The notes below the pieces were generated by a model. The model was not told where the DNA came from. It ran no database searches and saw only the letters and a list, made by a program, of their open reading frames with translations. Positions 1-10,965 of a DNA stretch of 64,000 nucleotides are shown here, piece by piece. The stretch's first letter is position 1. Every line of letters begins with the position of its first letter. This stretch comes from Pegea sp. RAD2-039 (Eukaryota > Chordata > Thaliacea > Salpida > Salpidae): the NCBI GenBank assembly GCA_034620365.1, contig JAQGEQ010000192.1, positions 372,001-436,000 of the forward strand, written 5' to 3'. A program made the translations under genes and the position numbers.

Positions 1-1944
1 CAAGACGTGATTGAAATTGAGTTTCATTTGGAGTTACTTTGCAGTCGTTTAGATGAAGAATACCTGACCCACGTTCCTTCCATTGTGTTGTCTTCGGATC
101 AAATTGATACAACTTACATTGAATCTATCAGTAAAACATAAAGAGTTTAGTAAACAGCTTCTTTATTTACTACACAGATGTATTCTAACTCAAATACCAT
201 CCAATATACGATTGTAATTTGATTACAATGAGAACTATCCTCACTTCTTAGCTTCGTCAACAGATTGAAGATTTTCTTTCTAGCCCCCCCCCCCCAAGCA
301 ACCACAAGGTATCCTCTTACTTCCCATGCTTAATAGATGGCATTAACTCTCTAATCATTTATATAAAACCATCAACGACTTTTTACTTAAAAGTACCCTC
401 CCTAACTTATAACCAGTTTCATATACTAGGCAATGTTAGGAACTCTATCAACAAACCTGCAAAACGTTTTTCTCATCTTCTTCACCTGTGAAAGCTTCTA
501 CAGTTGGAGCAATTGGTTTAGTTTGGATAGCAGCAAAGCAGGCTGCAGCATTTTCTTCCAATTTATTGCTAGGTTCCTCAGTAGTGTTAGTAGTCGTAGT
601 ATCCGCTACAATCATATATACAATATAGATCTAACATCAACAAACTTGTACAAATACTCACCAGAAAGTTTGTCAAACGTCAAAAGTTTACTTTTTTTTT
701 CGTTGTTGCCTTCAGTCTATAAATTTATGAAATTATTTTAAAAATAATAATTTTTAAGTTGAAAATATTAGCAAAAGTGAAAACTAACTAGAATTTTCAC
801 TCGATCAGTGAGATTCCGACCAAACACAAACGTATCTTTTGGTGTGGTGTTAGTGGCACAAAAAACTATTTTGCTTTCATTAATGACGTTCAATTTAGTC
901 TGAATAAACAGAAAGTTTCAAACTATCAACGTTATGTTGAACAGCTGAACTCATAAAACTTACATCTTTCTCTTTCACATCTTTAGTAGAGTCTTCTTCA
1001 TCATCATCTGTGTCTTTGCAGATCATGAAAGGATTTGTAAAAGCATCAGAGTTTTTCTCACAAACAACATCATCTTGAACGTTATTTTTAGCTGAAAGTT
1101 TGTTTATAAATTTAAAAGTTTCCAATGTGAATAAGATAATTACTTTAAATTTCATTTGAAGTTTTAAATTTAACTTTCATGAAAATTACATGAATTTTAT
1201 AAAAGTTATTTTAATGATTAAATAAACCTGTTGGCGATGAAAGTTGTAGCTTCGGTGGTTGAATAAATAGTTGGGACTTATTCTGTTCATCTAATCACAA
1301 AAAACAAAATATTGAATAAGAAACAAAGCAATTTTATCTCCTTGTAAAAACATCAATAAAAGTAGAACTTAATATCTAGCAAACCATAACAAGTTATTTG
1401 GAGTAGACATATAAATTAAGAAGTTGAATTTTTATATTGATTAAATTGAAAGTATGAACAAATTTGTTGATTTATAAAATGATTTTTTAACTAATTTTAT
1501 CAAAATAGTTATTATTCATTATTCAATTCTTGTTAATAAATAAAAATTATAATTATAAATGTTCTGAACTTGTTAGGTTTATAAAAAGATGGAAACATAC
1601 TTTGGCCAGTGTTTTGAGTTTCAGTAGAGGTAGCTTGCTTCTGAATCCCATGTATAAGGGTTGCTGGTTGTAATTTAAAACTAGATTTTTTTACAACTGG
1701 TTCTAAATGTTCAGAGTTTTCAATCCTTCGCTTTTGGCATTTTTCCTCTTTTTTAATATCTATAAAAAAAGGTTTAAATTTCACATTTAGGAATAAAAAA
1801 TTAAAATTATATCAGGAATAAATATCATGAAAATGATTCAATTCTAAAAGTTTAAATAGTTGTTGAAACATTTAAACTATTCATAAAATGTTAATTGAAA
1901 CATTAATGTAACTGACCCTTGTTCATATGAGAGTTTTCAGACAT
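1..1944 (-). CDS. RANBP3: RANBP3-like Ran-binding protein (3' part outside window)
   Basis: Homologue of Ran-binding protein 3, a nuclear cofactor that promotes CRM1-dependent export through a C-terminal Ran-binding domain. Exons I can join with matching phases: 1944 to about 1936, 1759-1601, 1290-1228, 1091-964, 899-789, 716-662, 605-457 and 124-1 (runs off the window). Family landmarks in order: the motif SSFKLQPATLIHG in exon 2, PPKLQLSSPTG in exon 3, the FG-type motif FVFGRNLTDRVK in exon 5, and in exons 7-8 the start of the Ran-binding domain, with TGEEDEKNVLQ followed by CKLYQFDPKTTQWKERGSG. Acidic residues are concentrated in exon 4. The first donor (GTCAGT) is weak but is the only one that keeps phase. 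The protein is incomplete because the remainder of the domain lies left of position 1. The start is the first ATG of the joined frame; a TTTTTCAG acceptor-like site lies just upstream. Confidence 0.88.
284..296. repeat. 13-nt poly-C tract in RANBP3 intron
   Basis: A run of 13 cytosines lies in the intron between the last two visible RANBP3 exons. Long C runs are unexpected in such AT-rich sequence. Its length may be uncertain in the assembly. No function is inferred. Confidence 0.8.
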
Positions 1945-3429
1945 TGTTAAAAATAAATATTTCAAAATGAAGTCTGAAAAACCTATAATATAAATTTTAA
2001 TAATTATAAGGCTTTCTTATATTAAAAATATACAATGCCATAAAAACCATTTTTGAAATAAAAGTCTTAAAAAATTAAAACATTTTTATAAAATAAAAAC
2101 TTTGAAAAAGCCATTTTTCAAGATTTAAATTTTTTGTCAATTATATATCACTAATTCAAACATTCTTAAATAATTTATATTTAAAATAAAATATTCTTAT
2201 AAAAGAATTTTGATAAATTACATTTTTCTTTTACTTTTCTACAACAGGAACAACTGAAATACTGATCTAAAAATTGGATAATTTATAATTAAATAATAGA
2301 TATATAAAAACTTTATATATATTTAACTTAATATTAAACGTATAATGAATTAGATAAATCTTTTATAGATAAATATATTTAAATTAAACTTATTCGATAT
2401 TTATTCAACCATTTAGATATTGTTGATTGTAACAAATAAATAAAACTTTAAAACAATAATACATCAAGAAAAATTATTTGTTTAGAAATTTACTACTTCT
2501 AAATATTATAAAAAATGTTGAGATAAAATTTAATGTTTTGACAGTGACAAAAATAAATAGGAAAAATACAAACAGGGCGAAAAAATAATTTGTTTTGTAA
2601 ATTTAAATAAAAAAATAAAAAAAAAATTATTATATAAACTTGCTACAATTAGATCTAAAAAAAACAATTTTGAAAAATGCATAAAAATTAACTTTTTTAG
2701 ATATTTTTAAAGAAATAATGAAAGTTCAGATTTTACTTTTTAAGATAAGACATTCATTCGATCTTATTAAAACTATTATATCACTTAGATGAAGAAACTT
2801 AATTTTTTAAATATATTATCGATACAGTAACTTTATACTTTAAATATAGATATACTTTAATAGTTTAAAATTTAAACTTTAACTTAATTTATTATATCTG
2901 ACCAATTTATCAAGTATATCTTACTGACGTTTTTGGAGTATACAAAAACGATCAGATGTTTTTGCCGCCTACTGGCCACCGGTTGTTTAAAGGTCTTATA
3001 ATATCTTAACCCTAAAAGCAATAATCGTAAATTTATATGTATAAATATCTTCACATGGTTTAGTCTTGTATCTCAGCAAAATTATGTTTTATGCCAAAAG
3101 TTGGTGATAAATAACTACGAAGTACGATGTATATATACAAATACATTCTTTATGCAGATATCTCTTCAACAAATATTTAAAAGTTCTTGCTTTTAAGCAA
3201 TCAAATTTTCATGCTATAAGAATTTATAAAAGTTATTGACTTTTTTATTAAGTGAAGTTTTTAGGATGCAATATTTTTCTTTTTTAGTAGTAAATGATTT
3301 TACAGAAAATGTTTTCTAGAAGTCTCAAGAATATCTATAAAAATAGATAAAAATAAACTGCTCAAAAGGTAACAGATTACAAAATACAGCAACTAAGTAC
3401 AATTACGTCAAAACTCAAAGCAAGCAGAA
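1945..3429. other. AT-rich intergenic, nothing recognised
   Basis: Very AT-rich sequence between the RANBP3 start and retrotransposon copy A. I see no long ORF, no tandem repeat and no RNA gene. It should contain the RANBP3 promoter, but no site can be named. Confidence 0.6.
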
Positions 3430-5190
3430 TATTTATCGTGGAAATTACTTTAAAATTAATAAAGTTCAAACAAGCTTTGACTGGATTTCTACTTTTTACT
3501 CTACTGAAAACATCAATACTATTTACTTACGGCATACTAACATACTTAAAGAGTCAACTGAAAAAATTAGTGCGTTTTTTTAGAATCAACAAAAAGCCAC
3601 ATTTGCCCAAATATTTAAGGAATCAGCAGCATTCAAAAAACCTCTTATACAAACAAACTAAAATAGACCCTTCCATTAAATCTCTGCACAAAGATCTTTG
3701 TATATTTTACAAAAAATCCATTTCTATTTAGGAAGAGAAAGTACAGTTTTATCTTCACCTTGCACGAAGACGTTTTTTAGTTTCATAAATCGCAAGCTTA
3801 AGGCGAGATCTCAAATACCTCCTCTAATTGATAACAGCGACCAGCTTGCGATGGAACCAGAAAATAAAGCTGAATTGCTAAAAAATCAATTTAATAGCGT
3901 TTTTATAACTGATGATGGCAGTACTTCTTCTCTTTTCTATTCCAATATTCTCGCGTATGTCTCTGAGATGATAGATCTTGACGTAAGGTCGATATGGTAT
4001 CTAAGGCTATTTCTTCCTTAAAATCATCAGTTTTCAACACCCCAGATCAGATCCCAGCTTTGTTTTTTTAAGAAAAACTAATTCCTCGTTATCACTACCT
4101 TTATCTCTGCTATTTAACATGACTCTGAAGCGAGGAAGAGTTCCAAAAACTTGAAAGGAAGCTATCATTACTCCTATTCATAAAAAGGGTCCCAGAAACA
4201 CTGTACTTAACTACAGACCAGTCTCGCTGACTTCAGTTATCTGCAGAACTCAAGAGCATATCATTCACAATCATATTACCAGTCATTTGATGGAACACCA
4301 TCTAATATCTGATGTCCAACATGGCTTTGTGAAACGGAGATCTTCCCTGACTCAACATTTCACTTTTCTTAATGAGCTTACAGCCCATTATGAAAGTAAC
4401 ACTCCCTGTGACATCATACATCTCGATTTTTCTAAAGCGTTTGATTCTGTCCCACACACTAAGCTCGTTACTGTATTTAAGGTAGAATCCAACAAACTCG
4501 TGTTGAAAAATCATTATCTACTTCTAGTCAAATCAACAGTGGTGTTCCTCAGGGTTCCGTTCTTGGTCCCCTTCTCCCTTTAATTTTCATCGAAGACCTC
4601 ATCAGAAGATTAGTAGCAGTAGATGATGTCAGAGTGTTTGTGTATGCAGATGATATCAAGCTATTATCTTGTAATCCTTCAAAACTTCAAACTGCACTAC
4701 ACACTGTAGAAAACTGGTCTACGAATTGGCAGCTCAGAATCCAGCCCACAAAGTCTGAACTTTTTCTCGTAAACCAGCTGTAAACTCCTTAAACCAATAT
4801 TCCATCAATGGATTTATTATTCCACAAATATCTTCGGTCCTAGACCTTGGCATTACTCTATCATCTGACTTTAAATGGCACATTTATGTTTCCAAAATCT
4901 TTGGAAAATCAATCAACCTTGTCTACCTTATCATAAAGACCTTTAATTCTAAGGATCCATGCTTTTTTAACAACCTTTTCAAATTGTAGACACTTCTTAT
5001 TTAATACGACTTGATTCTTATTTTTAAAATTATTCACAACTTAATTGACCTTCAGATTCGATGATTTCTTTTCCATTAGTCCTTCCCTCAAGTTATATCA
5101 ACTCAGACGACACACATTACATCTTAGTAAGCTCATATCACCTTGTACATTATAAAGAGCAATTTTTTCAACATACAATTAGTACTTGAA
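3430..5190 (+). mobile_element. Non-LTR (jockey/CR1-like) retrotransposon remnant, copy A
   Basis: Decayed reverse-transcriptase region of a non-LTR element. Pieces in order: a basic linker and pre-RT segment (3438-4021, including SQIPPLIDNSDQLAMEPENK), RT motif A (LDFSKAFDSVPH, about 4420-4460), RT motif B (GVPQGSVLGPLL, about 4535-4580, in a shifted frame) and the catalytic box YADD (about 4645). After the RT domain come conserved non-coding-like blocks that are also present in copies B, C and D, up to about 5190, where similarity to copies B and C stops. Frameshifts and stops break the frame several times, so it is not active. No endonuclease is visible in this copy. Confidence 0.88.
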
Positions 5191-6494
5191 TTTTTGTATA
5201 TTATTAACATTCTATGTAATTACTAACTATTAGATTAGAGAGTACTGAAATACCAAGTATTACATCTTTTTCTTTCTATATCTGTATCTATATTATATAT
5301 AATAGTATTTCATTGGTTTATTGTTTCTTCTCAGTAATTAGAGTTTAAATTGTCTGTCACTACTCAGGTAACTTAGGTTCACAGGTTTATGCTAATATAG
5401 CGATGAAAGACGAATAAATATAAAAGATTAGAAATTTGGCAGTAAAGATTTGGCTAGTGGGGTGATGCATAATTTTTCGGGTGATATCAAATCATTTTTC
5501 AAAGTAAAAGTTTCCAGGTTTATAAAATCTTCATTTTAAGATTAAGCCTTTTAGGTGCTTTAATCACTTGTTCTGTAGTAAAGTTGCTCAAAAATACTTT
5601 TTGTTTCAACGTCGAAAAAAAGAGAAAAAATAAAAAAGGAAATGACAGCTGCTACAGTTCTAATGCTTTTAGTAAATATTGCGTCATTTGAAAAGCAAAG
5701 TTTTACTAATTATTGAAAATAGATTTTAAAGACAGGGTAAGAAAAGCTTGATAAACATGAAAATATGTTTGCTGAAATTGCTACTTGAAAAAGTAAAGCT
5801 GAAATAATTGCAAGTAAATAAATATAATTTGTAAACAAGCCCAAACTTGCTAGTTGAACATATTTGAAGGTCAACTCTGTGTTAAGTTGTTTGTAAGTTT
5901 AATTGGAAGTTTCAGAGAGAAAATGTTTACTGATTTGTATTTTTAGAAAATTTGTTTAAAATTTGAAATAAATAAAAGCTTTGTTAAGTTGTTTGTATAG
6001 GAAGTATAAAGTTTTTTTTTAATTATTTTAAACATGTTTATATACACATTTGATTAATTAATAAAAGCATTTGAAAAGAATTCAGTAAAATTTTAACAAT
6101 TTTAGAGATTAGTAAAGTTTAATAATACTTTAGCAGTTATTTTGTTTTGTGACTGCAAAAAAGCTTTTTAGAAAGTACTTCATTATTAAGTACAATGGCT
6201 TTCTACTTATGATTTTAATTCTAACAATTTTTATCAATGAATACTTGTTAAGAATTCATTCATTGAATTGTTATTTGCTTCATCTGAAAGTTACTAAACT
6301 AGTTTGCTTAAATCTAAATCTTTATAAAACTGTTTTAAAATATGTTTAATCTTTCTCAATATTTTACAAACTATTTTATTAAAAAATTTTAACTGTTTAG
6401 TTCTTTGAACATTTTAATCGTACATTGAAATTATATTCAAATATTTTCGCAAAACTCAGCCTAAAAATAGATAATTAACAAAGTTCGACGTTAT
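5191..6494. other. AT-rich intergenic, nothing recognised
   Basis: No convincing coding frame, repeat or RNA is seen. The only ORF (6149-6349, +) is a hydrophobic AT-rich frame with no recognisable family. Confidence 0.55.
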
Positions 6495-6860
6495 CTGTGT
6501 AGTTTAGCAGTTACCACATACGCATATTTAGAGGTTCCGGGCTTAAGCCTAGGCGCACACATACTTGCGGCGAGGAAAAGTCCATAATAGACCCGGTTCG
6601 AAGGGCCCTGTGAGTCTGGTTAATGACAAAACTTCTAAGAGACGCGATACTCTGAGTTTATGCCAGAGCTTTGTACTCAGTGTTATTCTAGCAGCTCATG
6701 TGACGCCAACTGGATGTAGCTGCATCAGTCCATCTGTTCGGTTACATAAACCTTGTTGGCGTGGAGAGTGGAATCCTGCTGCATGGGCTGGATCTTTATA
6801 ATTTCTGCCCTGGTACATGACAGTTCTCGGCTGAAGCAGGCCAATAAAAATGAAAAGATC
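6495..6860 (+). mobile_element. Candidate tRNA-derived SINE
   Basis: A GC-richer island of about 365 bp within AT-rich DNA. It opens with a block like the 5' half of a tRNA (box A-like TAGTTTAGCAGTTACC at about 6502-6517), followed about 20 nt on by a T-arm-like block (GGTTCCGGGCTTAAGCC at about 6533-6549). There is no proper anticodon arm. A second box B-like string, GGTTCGAAGGG, sits at about 6596. The tail resembles an unrelated body ending near AATAAAAATG. This is the layout of a tRNA-headed SINE with an internal RNA polymerase III promoter. No second copy is visible in the window, so a degraded tRNA pseudogene fused to other DNA is an alternative. Confidence 0.45.
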
Positions 6861-7079
6861 AGTATGATTTTTAGCAACGATCTGGAAAAAAATAACTAAA
6901 TAAATTCTTTAGAAAATTTTCATAAAATTCAACGATATTTTAACGACAATTTTTTTAAATTTCTATTTACAAATTTTAACTCTTCTTTTATTTAAACAGT
7001 TTTAGCAACTTGAGAATAGTTTTCGTTTTGAAAGAATTTACTTTTTAATTCAAAATTTTAACTTCTTTATGTAGCCACA

Positions 7080-8477
7080 ATGCAGGTAAAACTAACTTTA
7101 ATAACAGCTGTGTTAGAAGTTTTGTTGTACACTGGCTTAGTACTTGGCTGGTCTTCTCTGTATCCTGTATTAATTAAAGAAGGATTTTTCTCCGAGCTCT
7201 GTGAAAAAGATACTAATGAATGCGATGAACAAACAGAATCTTTAAATTTAATTTATTCTCTGAGTACATCTTGTTCAAAGATTTGTAATTTTCTAATTGG
7301 TGCTTTAATTGATAAGAAAGGAATATGGTTTAGTCGAACAGTTTTTCTTATTTTAAGCAGTCTCATGTTTATTTTAACAGCAGTTTCAAAGCCTGGTCTC
7401 TCATCTTGGTGTCTTTACATTACATTTCCAACTCAGGCTGTAATGGGTTTAGGTCTTTTAACTGTGAACTTACAAATTTCAAATCTATGTACAGAATCAA
7501 GAACAACTTTGATTAATTTACTAAATGGTTCATTCACTTCATCATCTGTTGTTTTTTTGCTAATTAAGTATTTGCATTCATCAAATATTTCCTTCCAGTC
7601 TTGTTTTTATTTCCTCGCTGGCTTGAGTCTTATATTTCATTTAAGAACTTTTATACTGACACCAAAAAAACATGTCCCTTTTTACATCCCCAGCAATTAT
7701 GTTTATGGATACAAACAACTTCCAATTTTTTCAACTGATAATAAAATTGAAAGAACTGAAGTTTTGGATTCGACAAATAAAGAAAATCCAGATGAAAAAC
7801 CTCTAAAAGAATGTTTGAAAAAGAAGCATCTATGGAGTCTTTGTGTGTATTTCTCAATCGTACAGCTTGTTCTGTTATATACACTTGGAATTTTCAACTC
7901 ATGGATTAAAACTAAAGTTCCAACAACAAAAGTTGATAAATATATCAACTTATTAAATATTCTATTTTTCTCTTCAATTTTTATTTCTTTAATAATTGGA
8001 TTTATAATTGAACTAAGTCGAAAAAGACTTCTTCAAACTTTAACTCCTGAAATGGCTTCAATAAAATCAATTGTAGTTACTCAACTGGTAACAGTTCTAC
8101 TAACAATTTTGATGTTTGTGTCTATGTTATTTGATAATATTTTTCTAATTTATGTCCCTATCTTTCTTTTACCAATTCTTACATCTTTGATTTACGGAGC
8201 TTTTTATTGTTATATTTCAAGTAGGTTTCCTTCAAAGCATTTTGGTGTTGTCAACGGAATCCTTCAAACTATTGGGGGTGTGATTCTACTTTCACAATAT
8301 CCTATTACTCTGCTTTTGTTACGTTGTTTCAAAAATGATTTTAATGTTATATTTGGATCATTTGTTGTGTTGTGTGTAATTGCTTCAATCCATCCTGCTT
8401 ATGTATTAATCACTTTAAAGAAAATGGAGAGACCTAATCTGGAAACAGGGAATATATCCAAAGATACAAAACTGTAG
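7080..8477 (+). CDS. SLC43-type major facilitator transporter
   Basis: Single-exon, 465-residue polytopic membrane protein of the SLC43 family (large neutral amino acid or nucleobase transporters; SLC43A3 is the closest in feel). The N terminus has a first membrane span followed by GWSSLYPVLIKEGFFSELC, which matches the family signature around GW-S-L and F-LC. About 12 hydrophobic segments are spread over residues 8-30, 75-190 and 255-440. A hydrophilic central loop (about residues 200-250) separates the two six-helix halves, and the tail is short and polar. It acts in a membrane; the substrate cannot be read from the sequence. The absence of introns contrasts with its 12- and 30-exon neighbours. 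The start ATG directly follows an acceptor-like TTCTTTATGTAG, so a spliced 5' leader is possible. Confidence 0.85.
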   Translation: MQVKLTLITAVLEVLLYTGLVLGWSSLYPVLIKEGFFSELCEKDTNECDEQTESLNLIYSLSTSCSKICNFLIGALIDKKGIWFSRTVFLILSSLMFILTAVSKPGLSSWCLYITFPTQAVMGLGLLTVNLQISNLCTESRTTLINLLNGSFTSSSVVFLLIKYLHSSNISFQSCFYFLAGLSLIFHLRTFILTPKKHVPFYIPSNYVYGYKQLPIFSTDNKIERTEVLDSTNKENPDEKPLKECLKKKHLWSLCVYFSIVQLVLLYTLGIFNSWIKTKVPTTKVDKYINLLNILFFSSIFISLIIGFIIELSRKRLLQTLTPEMASIKSIVVTQLVTVLLTILMFVSMLFDNIFLIYVPIFLLPILTSLIYGAFYCYISSRFPSKHFGVVNGILQTIGGVILLSQYPITLLLLRCFKNDFNVIFGSFVVLCVIASIHPAYVLITLKKMERPNLETGNISKDTKL

Positions 8478-9247
8478 TTTGTAGATGTGATGAAAATGAA
8501 AGCAAAATCAACAAACAGTTTATCAGAAATTTAAAAATAAATTTAAAAAGTTTTAAATTGTAATTTGATCTCGTCAACATCCAGAATACTTATCGATTGT
8601 GTCTTTGTTCACATTATTCGACGTCATCTAAACTGCTACGCGAAACGCGACTGAACTAAACTTGTTGGGGGTCTTTAATTGTGATCATCTCATTTGCATC
8701 TTTATCAAACATTCTAATCTTTAGTCATCATCATCCAATCATCTTCAACTGAATTTATTTTACTTTTTTAAAAAGATTCTTTTAAAGCAGAGAATTAAAA
8801 AGTTGTTCTAATGTTTCATTGGATTACACAACTAGTAGACTGACTATAGAATGTATTCACAAATTATATTTTCACTAAAGATAAATATAAAGAAACAAAT
8901 TCATTTCTCAGCTTTAAAAATTTTAATTAAATTAATTTAATTTAACTTTCAAATATTTTAGATAAAGAACTTTTTCATACTACATTCGTTAACTGGTTTA
9001 TATAATACTGATTAAAACTTTATAAGGGTCTCTTTGGATGAAAACACTTTTAGTAAGTTTATATATATCTCATTATATAAACCTTTGAAATTATAAATGT
9101 CATTAGAAAATTTAATTTCAACTTTTTACTTTTGATTCACTTAATTTAATAGGAATTCAGTTAAAGTAAGAAAGACAACTATCTCAATTATTAAAAGTCT
9201 GTTATTTTATATTTTAGTTGAAATTATGAAATAATAACGACTTTTAT
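8478..9247. other. Intergenic, nothing recognised
   Basis: Region between the SLC43 stop and the retroelement debris. AT-rich with no coding frame. It presumably holds the SLC43 3' UTR. Confidence 0.55.
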
Positions 9248-10690
9248 AGAGCTTTATTTAAATTAACAAGTCGGCTAACAGCAACGATAAATACATAAAC
9301 GATACGCGCTATCTAGCTATCTAAAAATGATAAGAAACAAGTTCAGAGCTACAAAGTTTGTTGTCCGCTTCCACTATCCTTTCTTCTGCTGTGGTTGACA
9401 CAACTTCTATTGATATAATTCTTGGGAAAACGCTCACATCTCTCCCGTCACTGTTTCTGATTGCTCCAGTCTTACTCTTCCTCGCAGCAAGAAAGCTTAG
9501 GCCTCCTTATTGATCCCTGATTAGATCCAGTAAAGCCTACTATGTGTTCTTTAGATCGTGAGGTAGGATCTCTTCTTCTGCTTTCCTACTTTATAATAAT
9601 TAAAGCGTTCGGATACTCTTCTTTAAGCTGAATAGCGCACAAACGCTTAGCTGTCGTCACATCTCTTCTCTTACTTAAGAGAACCTTTCTCTACTTTGAT
9701 AAATTTATTTATTCTTGCACATCTTAGACGAACCATTTCAACTTTAGCTTTGTGTATCTTGAAGTTTTGAGCAATCTTTCTACTTACAAAGCTCTTCAAG
9801 GATTCGATATCAATAACAGATCCTTACATGTACTAACACTATAGATATCTCCACTATCACATAGTTAATAGCCTTGGCTAGTCACTACGGATCTCTCATT
9901 TCCTTTCCTTCCTGACTGTTTCTTCTGAAGATGACAGCGTCGACTACAGTGTCCCTTCTTCCAACATTTGAAATATATACTTGAACCAGCTCGGCATCTT
10001 TTGAAATCATGAGATTTGCTCCCTGTAAGATCCTTTCATGGCCTCTACTTGCTTGTTCTTTAGATCGTGAGGTAGTATCTCTTCTTCTGTTTTTCTACCT
10101 CATATTAACTAGAGCGTCCGGAAGCTTATTCATTAAACTGAGTAGCTCACAAATATTCAGCTCTGTGCTGTAATCGAAGCTTTTCTCTTGTTTCTTTTCC
10201 TATGTGGCTACTTCTTAGATGACCCAATTTGAACATCACAGTCTCTGCCAATATCTAAAACATTTGCCAATTTCTTCTTCATCTTTAATGTATATCACTA
10301 AATCTTCTTTTAGACCTCCTAACTCAAATACCTCTTATCAGTTTTATGAAATTCCAACTAATGTAAACAAATTTATATCTCTGAACTGTTTCTTTCAGAG
10401 ATGGACTTTGCAAATCTTAGATGACTGAGCCATCTCTACTTTAAATTGATTAAATGAAGTCTTGAAGTTCGGAGCAATCTTTATACAAAGATTTTCGGGG
10501 ATCCAGTATCAATAAGCGCCTAGAACACTCTGCCTACTATACAGACAACCACCATCACATAATTTAATAGGCGATCCAGTAAACCCGGTACTTCATGCCC
10601 TTGAGGTAGTCATTACAGCTCTTAACACATTTACGTCAGCGGCAAAATACTTTACTGTTATACCATATGATGTACAGATTCCAAGAGAGC
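9248..10690 (-). mobile_element. Degraded LTR-type retroelement (nucleocapsid and protease pieces)
   Basis: Minus-strand debris of a gag-pol element. At about 9985-9950 there is a zinc-knuckle-like string (FKCWKKGHCSRRC) whose first cysteine position reads Y. Downstream, at about 9805, is a damaged protease active-site region, and a second protease copy reading LIDTGSPK lies at about 10510. Two related blocks of about 200 bp start near 9541 and 10051 (both share TTCTTTAGATCGTGAGGTAG), so the region contains an internal duplication. Its two ends (9248-9320 and 10622-10670) match the two halves of the shorter repeat at 17378-17550. Many stops are present. It is dead sequence; I do not attempt to rebuild it. 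Confidence 0.6.
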
Positions 10691-10965
10691 TGTTTTATTG
10701 GGAGCTATCAAAAAGCAAACGTAACATTGTACTACATTTCAAATATACCAGAAAGTAAAAACAATAAAAAGAAGTTTTGTTTAAAAAATTGAAAAACTTT
10801 TTAATTCATTCATAAAATCGAATCAAAGTCAATCATACGTGAATTGATTCTTTCAATTAAAGTTGAATCTAATTTTAATTGAAAGAAACTTCTAATTTTT
10901 TTAATATATTGGCTTGATAATGCAAACAGAAAATAATTATAAAAATCATCATCAAATTGCAAAGT

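Noticed and set aside
6565..6801. 78-codon plus-strand ORF
   Set aside because: It lies within the SINE candidate and has no protein-like pattern.
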